Part shown: one piece after another, positions 59,461 to 64,000 of the stretch
Position numbering within the stretch: position 1 is the first letter of the stretch
How the letters are laid out: each line of letters opens with the position of its first letter
From: Cellulomonas humilata
GTDB taxonomy: Bacteria; Actinomycetota; Actinomycetes; Actinomycetales; Cellulomonadaceae
DNA length: 64,000 bases
NCBI RefSeq assembly: GCF_013359775.1
Contig: NZ_JABMCI010000070.1
Location: forward strand, 248,001 to 312,000
Reading direction: 5' to 3'
Program-made: the position numbers and the translations under genes
The notes under the pieces: model-generated
The model's input: the letters and a program-made list of their open reading frames with translations, nothing else
What the model was told of the DNA's origin: nothing
Databases searched by the model: none

Positions 59461-59907
59461 ATGTCGGAGAACCATGTCGCCCGGGCATCCGTCGACGTCC
59501 CGGCGTCGGCCGAGACCGTCTGGGACACCCTCGTCGATCCGGAGGCCACCTGGATGATGGGCGCGCGCGTGACCAGCGCCTACGTGGTCGGCGTGCCCAT
59601 CACCTTCGACGGCGAGTGGGACGGCAGACCGTTCCAGGACCACGGCGAGATCCTCGAGGTCGACCGTCCCCGACGCCTGCGCTACACGCACTACTCACCC
59701 CTGAGCGGGCAGCCTGACGTGCCCGAGAGCTACCACCACCTGACGTTCACGTTCGACGAGGACGAGGGGTCCACGACCGTCACGCTCGAGCAGGACGGGA
59801 ACGGTTCGGCCGAGGAGGCGTCGCACGCCACCGCCAACTGGGAGCAGGTGCTGGGCGCCCTGCGCGACGCGGTCGTTGCGGATGCGGGGCGCGCGGGCTC
59901 GTCGTAG
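59461..59907 (+). CDS. SRPBCC (polyketide cyclase/START) family protein
   Basis: A 148-residue AHSA1/START-like protein. ARASVDVPASAETVWDTLVD, then GEWDGRPFQDHGEILEVDRP, and the strand HHLTFTFDEDEGSTTVTLEQ are typical, followed by the C-terminal helix ATANWEQVLGALRDAVV. Ligand unknown. AGGGGAGGG stands a few bases before the ATG. It lies 85 bases after the acyltransferase and 36 before the CsbD gene; there is no regulator partner here. Confidence 0.84.
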   Translation: MSENHVARASVDVPASAETVWDTLVDPEATWMMGARVTSAYVVGVPITFDGEWDGRPFQDHGEILEVDRPRRLRYTHYSPLSGQPDVPESYHHLTFTFDEDEGSTTVTLEQDGNGSAEEASHATANWEQVLGALRDAVVADAGRAGSS

Positions 59908-59943
59908 CGTCGAGGAGTTGCCAACCCGAGAGGAGTGATTCTG

Positions 59944-60114
59944 ATGGGTCTCGACGACAAGATCAGCAACGCTGCGGAAGAAGCCAAGGGCAAGGTCAAG
60001 GAAGCGGCCGGCAAGGCGACTGACGACGAGCGTCTCGAAGCAGAGGGCAAGGGCGATCAGGCCAGCGCGAACGTGAAGCAGGCTGGCGAGAACATCAAGG
60101 ACGCGTTCAAGTGA
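59944..60114 (+). CDS. CsbD family stress protein
   Basis: A 56-residue highly charged protein, MGLDDKISNAAEEAKGKVKE at the start and ENIKDAFK at the end, matching CsbD-like general stress proteins of actinobacteria. It is probably an intrinsically flexible helical protein of unknown function induced by stress or phosphate starvation. GAGGAG stands about nine bases before the ATG. Its third codon positions contain more A and T than neighbouring genes, mostly in AAG/GAA-rich stretches, consistent with its Lys/Glu composition. A strong terminator follows 22 bases after the stop. Confidence 0.88.
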   Translation: MGLDDKISNAAEEAKGKVKEAAGKATDDERLEAEGKGDQASANVKQAGENIKDAFK

Positions 60115-60136
60115 TCTGACCCGTCCCCGCACCACG

Positions 60137-60190
60137 CGAAGGCCCCCACCATGGCGGTGGGGGCCTTCGTCGGCGGTGGGGGCCTTCGTC
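60137..60190 (+). terminator. Terminator with a duplicated 3' arm
   Basis: CGAAGGCCCCCACC (60137-60150) pairs perfectly with GGTGGGGGCCTTCG (60156-60169). A 19-base tandem duplication (60153-60171 and 60172-60190) repeats the 3' arm, so the 5' arm has two possible partners. Confidence 0.85.
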
Positions 60191-60207
60191 GTCCACAACA
60201 TCTCTTT

Positions 60208-60248
60208 CGCAAGAACTATTGCGCAACGACCATTGCGCGTTCTACAGT
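60208..60248 (+). promoter_or_regulatory. Promoter with three TTGCG-type half sites
   Basis: TTGCGC at 60219-60224 and TACAGT at 60243-60248 are 18 bases apart, and the ATG follows six bases after the -10. The perfect palindrome TTGCGCAA at 60219-60226 is flanked by CGCAA at 60208-60212 and ATTGCGC at 60232-60238. The half sites overlap the -35 and spacer, suggesting autoregulation by the winged-helix protein encoded next. Confidence 0.7.
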
Positions 60249-60254
60249 CGCACC

Positions 60255-60914
60255 ATGAGCACCGAGCAGACCAACGAGACCCGGCTGAGCCGGAGCGACC
60301 CGGAGCGGATCCGCGCGCTGGCGCACCCCCTGCGGCTCGCGCTGCTCGAGTACCTCGACGACACCGGCGAGGCCACCGCCACCCAGTGCGCCAAGCACAC
60401 CGGCGAGTCGGTGGCCAACTGCTCGTTCCACCTGCGCCTGCTGGCCCGCTACGGGTTCATCGAGCCCGCCGAGCCGCGCGGACGTGAGCGGCCCTGGCGC
60501 CCCAGCACCCACCGCGAGCAGTTCGTGCCCGACGAGTCGGTCCCCGGGTCGGTGCGCGCGGTCGTCGAGCTGGCCGAGGTCGCCGTCCGCCAGGAGGCCG
60601 AGGGCTTCATCGGCTTCCTGCACCAGCGCGCCGACCGTGGCGCGGAGCTGGCCGGCCGGCCGCTCCCGGCGTCGATGACCAAGGACGCCTTCTGGGCGAC
60701 GCCCGACGAGACGGACGCCCTGCTCCAGGCGGTCGGCGCCCTGCTCGAGCCGTACGTCGCCCGCACCAAGGACGCCTCGACGCGTCCGGCGGGCGCCCTG
60801 CTCATGCGCTGGTTCGCCACCAGCCACCCCGACCTCGCGGTCGATCCCGCACCCGGTCCGGAGGCGCCCGACGCCCCCCACCCGCTCTCTCCCGACGCAT
60901 CCAAGGAGGCGTGA
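60255..60914 (+). CDS. Winged-helix (ArsR/HTH_20-type) transcriptional regulator
   Basis: A 219-residue regulator. Residues 10-90 are the winged helix: DPERIRALAHPLRLALLEYL, TATQCAKHTGESVANCSFHL and RLLARYGFIEPAEPRGRERP, closest to the HTH_20 proteins that accompany MFS exporters in actinobacteria. The remainder is a helical effector domain, ending in a Pro-rich tail. The leaderless ATG and the overlapping half sites at 60208-60238 indicate self-repression. The 62-residue gene behind it has its own AAGGAGG and is co-transcribed. Confidence 0.82.
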   Translation: MSTEQTNETRLSRSDPERIRALAHPLRLALLEYLDDTGEATATQCAKHTGESVANCSFHLRLLARYGFIEPAEPRGRERPWRPSTHREQFVPDESVPGSVRAVVELAEVAVRQEAEGFIGFLHQRADRGAELAGRPLPASMTKDAFWATPDETDALLQAVGALLEPYVARTKDASTRPAGALLMRWFATSHPDLAVDPAPGPEAPDAPHPLSPDASKEA

Positions 60915-60915
60915 C

Positions 60916-61104
60916 ATGGTCGCGCTGACGTACGACGTGCGCACCGTGCGCATCCCCGTCCCCCGGCTGGCGCTCCGCACGCGAGCTCCCCGCCGGACCC
61001 CGCGGCCCCGGGTCGTCCTCGAACCCTGGCAGCGAGCCGAGCGGGAGGCCGCGGAGCGCCGTCACGACGCCCACCGCTCCGCGGCGCTCGCTCTGCACCG
61101 CTGA
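60916..61104 (+). CDS. Small Arg-rich basic protein
   Basis: A 62-residue protein, MVALTYDVRTVRIPVPRLAL followed by a very Arg-rich second half (PRRTPRPRVVLEPWQRAERE and RRHDAHRS). AAGGAGG stands seven bases before the ATG, one base after the regulator stop, which strongly supports translation. No family is recognised. The composition suggests nucleic-acid or ribosome binding, but that is a guess from charge alone. Confidence 0.6.
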   Translation: MVALTYDVRTVRIPVPRLALRTRAPRRTPRPRVVLEPWQRAEREAAERRHDAHRSAALALHR

Positions 61105-61154
61105 GGCTGCGGCACCCACCGCACGGTCGTAGCCTCTGCCCAGGAGGCTGAGCG

Positions 61155-61712
61155 ATGACGCGTTCGACGGAGATCCCGGTGCTGGTGGACCGGCCTGCCA
61201 CGCCCTACGTGGGCATCAGTGCGTCGGTCACCCCAGGCACGTTCGCCCGCGCCGCGGGTGGGTTCCCGGAGCTGTTCGCCTGGCTCACCGCGCACAGCCT
61301 GCACCCGGCCGGCCCGCCCTTCTTCCGGTACGCCGTGATCGACCCGGGACGCGGCATGGTCGTCGAGGCCGGCGTGCCGCTCGCCGAGGCAGTGCACTGG
61401 ACGGACGGGGGCGTCGTCACCGGCGTCCTGCCTGCCGGTCGGTACGCGGTGACCAGCCACGTCGGTCCGCCCGACGAGCTGGTGCAGGTCGCGGCGGGGA
61501 TGCAGGCGTGGGCCGCGGCCGAGGGGCTGCGGTTCGACCGCTGGGACACCCCCGAGGGCGAGGCGTGGGGGTGCCGGCTCGAGCTCCAGCTGACGGACCC
61601 GCTGATCGAGCCCGAGATGGCGCGGTGGGAGACGCAGCTCGCGCTCCGGCTCGCCGACGACGAGCCGGCCGCCGGCACCGGAGGGGACCTGGGGGACATC
61701 GGGTTGCTCTGA
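61155..61712 (+). CDS. GyrI-like/effector-binding domain protein
   Basis: A 185-residue protein with the AraC-effector-binding/GyrI fold: VLVDRPATPYVGISASVTPG opens the first repeat, PPFFRYAVIDPGRGMVVEAGVPLAEAV spans its middle strands, and LPAGRYAVTSHVGPPDELVQ begins the second, which contains the typical Tyr-Pro-rich pocket residues. Such domains bind small ligands and occur alone or fused to regulators. CAGGAGG stands about six bases before the ATG. It is on the same strand as the regulator operon but 50 bases away, so co-transcription is uncertain. Confidence 0.78.
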   Translation: MTRSTEIPVLVDRPATPYVGISASVTPGTFARAAGGFPELFAWLTAHSLHPAGPPFFRYAVIDPGRGMVVEAGVPLAEAVHWTDGGVVTGVLPAGRYAVTSHVGPPDELVQVAAGMQAWAAAEGLRFDRWDTPEGEAWGCRLELQLTDPLIEPEMARWETQLALRLADDEPAAGTGGDLGDIGLL

Positions 61713-61713
61713 G

Positions 61714-61780
61714 CCATCCGTGCGGGCGTCGGCGTCGAACCACTGCTGACCCATCCGACCCGACGGACGACGGACCCGAT
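61714..61780 (+). promoter_or_regulatory. Candidate SigK-type promoter boxes
   Basis: CCATCC occurs at 61714-61719 and 61751-61756. The first is followed after 16 bases by CGAACC, the second after 18 bases by CCCGAT. From memory, mycobacterial SigK promoters have CCATCC at -35 and CCGAAT at -10, so either could be an autoregulatory promoter. Confidence 0.4.
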
Positions 61781-61889
61781 GTCCCTGCTAGAGCTGTCGA
61801 CTCCACCGGTGTGCCTCCCGCGGCGCACCGGCGTGCGGCGCGCGACCGTCGAAGGGCGAGCGGCGATGCGGTGGGGCACACTGGCCCGC

Positions 61890-62465
61890 GTGGAGCGAGG
61901 ACCGGACGAGGCTGACGTGCCCCGCTCCGCCGAGTCCCTGCTTGCGGACGTCGCGCAGGGTGACGACTCGGCGTTCGCCGTCCTCTACGACACCCTCGGC
62001 CGCGGGGTGTTCGGCACCTGCCTCGGCGTCCTGCGGGACCCCGACCACGCCGCGGAGGTCGCGCAGGAGGTCTGGGTCGAGGTCTGGCGCACCGCCGCCC
62101 GGTTCGACGCCGCCCGCGGCTCCGCCCGCACCTGGACGCTGACGCTCGCCCACCGGCGGGCCGTCGACCGCGTCCGTGCCGTGCAGGCCCAGCGCGACCG
62201 CGACCAGCGCGTGCTCGACGCGAGCACCGAGCGGGAGTTCGACGTGGTCGCCGACGAGGTGGAGTCCGCTCTCGAGCAGGTCCGCGTCCGCGACTGCCTG
62301 GGCACCCTGACGTCCACCCAGAAGCAGGCCGTGGTCCTCGCCTACTACGGCGGCCGGACCTACCGTGAGGTGGCCGACGACCTCGCCGCGCCGCTGCCCA
62401 CCGTGAAGAGCCGGATCCGGGACGGCCTGCTCCGCCTGCGCGACTGCTTGGGGGTGACGTCATGA
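61890..62465 (+). CDS. sigK: ECF sigma factor SigK
   Basis: A 191-residue ECF sigma factor. Region 2 covers about residues 10-85 (LLADVAQGDDSAFAVLYDTL, then AEVAQEVWVEVWRTAARFD), region 4 about 125-180 (LTSTQKQAVVLAYYGGRTYR and LPTVKSRIRDGLLRLRDCL). Closest to actinobacterial SigK, which drives secreted and cell-surface proteins. Start choice: GTG at 61890 is seven bases after CACACT and begins VERGPDEADVPRS, typical of SigK; ATGs at 61866 and 61779 are alternatives. It overlaps rskA by four bases (ATGA), and a fasciclin-domain gene, the classic SigK target, lies downstream on the other strand. Confidence 0.85.
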   Translation: MERGPDEADVPRSAESLLADVAQGDDSAFAVLYDTLGRGVFGTCLGVLRDPDHAAEVAQEVWVEVWRTAARFDAARGSARTWTLTLAHRRAVDRVRAVQAQRDRDQRVLDASTEREFDVVADEVESALEQVRVRDCLGTLTSTQKQAVVLAYYGGRTYREVADDLAAPLPTVKSRIRDGLLRLRDCLGVTS

Positions 62466-63289
62466 CGATCTCCGACGACGACCCCCGCTCCCTGCTCGGC
62501 GCGTACGCGCTGGACGCCGTGGACCCCGACGAGCGCGCGGTCGTGGAACAGCTCGTCGCCAGCGACCCCGAGGCCGCCGCCGAGCTCGCGCAGCTCGCCG
62601 CCGTCGCGGCGACCCTGGGCGACGCCGTCGCCGGCGAACCCCCGGCCGCGCTGCGCGCCTCGGTCCTGGCCGCGATCGCCGACGTGCCGCAGCTCGGCCC
62701 GCTAGCAGGCCCGCGCCACGCGGTGGCGGACGCTCCGGCGGGTCCCCCGTCCGCGTCGGATGGCGTCCCTGCGTCGCCCGAGGGTCCCGCATCGTCCGAC
62801 GCCCAGACGCCGGGCGTCACGAACCTCGCCGACCGGCGTCGTCCGTCGCGCACGCGCTGGCTCGCCGTCGCGGCGGCCGTCGTCATCGGTGCCGCAGTGC
62901 CGACCGCGCTCGCGGTCCAGCAGGCGCAGCGCGCCAACGAGGCGGAGCAGCAGCAGCAGGCGCTCGCGGACCTGCTCACCGACCCGTCGGCCGTCGTCGT
63001 GCACGGCGACGTCACCGGCGGCGGCACCGCCACGGCGATCCTCACCGACGACCGTGCCCTGTTCAGCGCGACCGGCCTGCCGGACCCCGGCGACGACAAG
63101 GCGTACCAGCTCTGGGTCGTCGACGCCGACGGCGCCGCCTCGGCGGGTGTGATGGCCGACGACGCCGGCTCGGTCCGTCAGCTGGCCGACGACTTCACCG
63201 CAGGCTCTGCACTGGCGATCACGATCGAACCGGCGGCCGGCTCCACGCAGCCGACGACGGACCCGCTGGTCGTCCTCTCCACCACCTGA
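62462..63289 (+). CDS. rskA: Anti-sigma-K factor RskA
   Basis: A 275-residue single-span membrane protein. The cytoplasmic part (residues 1-125) begins SDDDPRSLLGAYALDAVDPDERAVVEQ, the zinc-free anti-sigma domain, and a Pro/Ala-rich linker precedes RRRPSRTRWLAVAAAVVIGA, the membrane helix at about 138-158. The outside RskA domain includes QQQQALADLLTDPSAVVVHGD, DKAYQLWVVD and FTAGSALAITIEPAAGS, which fit the RskA C-terminal family. It holds SigK inactive until regulated proteolysis. The four-base overlap with sigK ensures equal synthesis. Confidence 0.88.
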   Translation: MTISDDDPRSLLGAYALDAVDPDERAVVEQLVASDPEAAAELAQLAAVAATLGDAVAGEPPAALRASVLAAIADVPQLGPLAGPRHAVADAPAGPPSASDGVPASPEGPASSDAQTPGVTNLADRRRPSRTRWLAVAAAVVIGAAVPTALAVQQAQRANEAEQQQQALADLLTDPSAVVVHGDVTGGGTATAILTDDRALFSATGLPDPGDDKAYQLWVVDADGAASAGVMADDAGSVRQLADDFTAGSALAITIEPAAGSTQPTTDPLVVLSTT

Positions 63290-63339
63290 CCGGCTCCGCC
63301 CGCGCCGTCCCGCTGCGCGCCGCCCCGCGCCGTCCCGCA

Positions 63340-63409
63340 CGAGTTCGTGAGTTGCAGGCGTGATCGGCAGTTCGAGCTCACGAACTCGACCGGAACCCAC
63401 GAACTCGAG
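63340..63409. repeat. Intergenic element with three copies of an ACGAACTCG motif
   Basis: CGAGTTCGTGAG at 63340-63351 pairs with CTCACGAACTCG at 63377-63388, and a third copy, CACGAACTCGAG, follows at 63398-63409. The core CGAGTTCGTG occurs once in one orientation and twice in the other. It lies outside any gene, upstream of the three terminator hairpins. It may be a dispersed palindromic repeat or a binding site array. Confidence 0.6.
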
Positions 63410-63449
63410 GACGGGTGACGGCCGGCTGATCCGCACCCGGACGCGACGA

Positions 63450-63479
63450 AGCCCCCTCGCCGTACCCTGCGAGGGGGCT
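63450..63479. terminator. Terminator hairpin 1 between rskA and the fasciclin gene
   Basis: AGCCCCCTCGC and GCGAGGGGGCT form a perfect eleven-base stem with an eight-base loop. Confidence 0.85.
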
Positions 63480-63484
63480 CCGCT

Positions 63485-63507
63485 GCTCGCCCGCTGACCG
63501 GGCGAGC
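63485..63507. terminator. Terminator hairpin 2 between rskA and the fasciclin gene
   Basis: GCTCGCCCG and CGGGCGAGC form a perfect nine-base stem with a five-base loop, six bases after hairpin 1. Confidence 0.65.
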
Positions 63508-63510
63508 GCA

Positions 63511-63542
63511 GACGGGCCGATCGCCTCAGCGACCGGCCCGTC
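63511..63542. terminator. Terminator hairpin 3, next to the fasciclin stop
   Basis: GACGGGCCG and CGGCCCGTC form a perfect nine-base stem with a 14-base loop. It lies six bases past the minus-strand fasciclin gene and is that gene's nearest terminator. Confidence 0.7.
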
Positions 63543-63548
63543 GGGTCG

Positions 63549-64000
63549 TCACATCGTCGGCATGAGCACCGAGTCGATGAGGTAGACGGTCGCGTTGGCG
63601 GTGTGCACGCCTCCGCAGACGACGGTGGCGCCGTTGACCATCAGCGAGTCGCCGGAGCCGGTGACCTCGACGGTCCCGCCCTGGACGGTGGTCTGCGTGC
63701 CGGCCACCATGTCGGGCGACAGCTGCCCGGGCACCACGTGGTAGGTGAGGATCGACGAGAGCGTCGTGGCGTCGGTCTTGAGCGACTCGATGGTGGCGGG
63801 GTCGATCTTGGCGAACGCGTCGTCGACCGGCGCGAACACCGTGAACTCGGCACCGTTGAGGGTGTCGACGAGGTTGACGTCGGGGTTGAGCTGCCCGGAC
63901 ACGGCCGCGACGAGGGTGGTCAGCAGCGGGTTGTTGGACGCGGCCACGGCGACCGGGTCGGTCGACATGCCGGTCACCGAGCCGGGGCCGTCGGGGACGG
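63549..64000 (-). CDS. Fasciclin (FAS1) domain secreted protein, 5' end cut by the window
   Basis: The visible 150 residues are one FAS1 domain: [55 protein letters not shown] and the C-terminal [16 protein letters not shown]. The frame stays open to the window edge, and [15 protein letters not shown] upstream of the domain fits these proteins, so the signal peptide or lipobox lies outside the window. FAS1 proteins of the MPT70/MPT83 type are secreted or lipid-anchored cell-surface adhesins. The gene is convergent with sigK-rskA, and in mycobacteria such proteins are SigK targets. Confidence 0.88.
   Translation of the reverse strand, partial: VPDGPGSVTGMSTDPVAVAASNNPLLTTLVAAVSGQLNPDVNLVDTLNGAEFTVFAPVDDAFAKIDPATIESLKTDATTLSSILTYHVVPGQLSPDMVAGTQTTVQGGTVEVTGSGDSLMVNGATVVCGGVHTANATVYLIDSVLMPTM

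Noticed and set aside
1..64000. Search for tRNA, rRNA, CRISPR arrays, insertion sequences, integrases and replication origins
   Set aside because: No transposase, integrase, regularly spaced repeat or RNA-gene pattern was seen on either strand, and gene content is continuous chromosome-like.

Overview
The window is high-GC actinobacterial chromosome, with G or C at nearly every third codon position and frequent GTG starts. The mix of families (DUF5684, TIGR03704-type methyltransferase, ECF42/DGPF modules, sigK-rskA-FAS1, large secreted polysaccharidases) suggests Cellulomonas or another member of the Cellulomonadaceae; this is inference from family resemblance. I see no rRNA, tRNA, CRISPR array, insertion sequence, phage gene or origin. 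Genes are dense, no gene-free stretch reaches 300 bases, and the content reads as ordinary chromosome with small operons rather than an island.

Region by region. 1-5.3 kb: end of a membrane glycosyltransferase, an AI-2E family transporter, an MFS exporter, a double-GNAT protein, and an ArsR-SRPBCC-DUF6069 operon with its operator. 5.2-10 kb: LysE exporter and NUDIX hydrolase, a diacylglycerol-kinase-like enzyme, and a tandem universal stress protein coupled to an APC permease. 10-17.7 kb: small enzymes, a PrmC-like methyltransferase, a GAF-GAF-SpoIIE phosphatase linked to an AlkD-like glycosylase through an unusual triplicated 14-bp repeat, a VOC protein divergent from a WYL regulator, and small conserved proteins. 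17.7-21.3 kb: a secreted beta-helix enzyme, then an Ohr-DoxX-TetR operon. 21.3-27.1 kb: two ECF42-type sigma factor modules, each with a DGPF/YciI protein, facing each other around an MFS exporter and a GNAT enzyme.

27.1-32.2 kb: aldo/keto reductase divergent from an SDR-TetR pair, SRPBCC, AraC regulator and FAD-linked oxidase. 32.3-38.3 kb: a lipoprotein penicillin-binding protein, then the Hen1-Pnkp RNA-repair pair. 38.3-44.3 kb: acetyltransferase, LLM flavoprotein, WYL regulator, epoxide-hydrolase-like protein, quinone oxidoreductase with twin operators, membrane protein plus XRE regulator, DUF4386 protein. 44.3-50.8 kb: SLC13 permease, leucyl aminopeptidase, CDF-like transporter, small membrane proteins (one apparently frameshifted), AbgT transporter. 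50.9-55.1 kb: aldo/keto reductase and epimerase, then a two-gene operon pairing a homologue of cyanobacterial acyl-ACP reductase with an NDH-2-like flavoprotein. 55.1-58.8 kb: a 1,115-residue GH87-type secreted alpha-1,3-glucanase. 58.8-64 kb: acyltransferase, SRPBCC, CsbD, a self-regulated winged-helix operon, SigK-RskA, and a fasciclin-domain protein cut by the window edge.

Three features recur. Many genes carry a -10-like hexamer ending 6 or 7 bases before the start codon, which implies leaderless transcripts and decides several starts. Operon members commonly overlap by ATGA or GTGA. Palindromic operators sit beside the ArsR, WYL, TetR and winged-helix genes. The strongest candidates for undescribed biology are the acyl-ACP-reductase-like operon at 52.86-55.06 kb, the paired ECF42 modules with a shared promoter signature, and the pentapeptide reinitiation relay at 13.45 kb.
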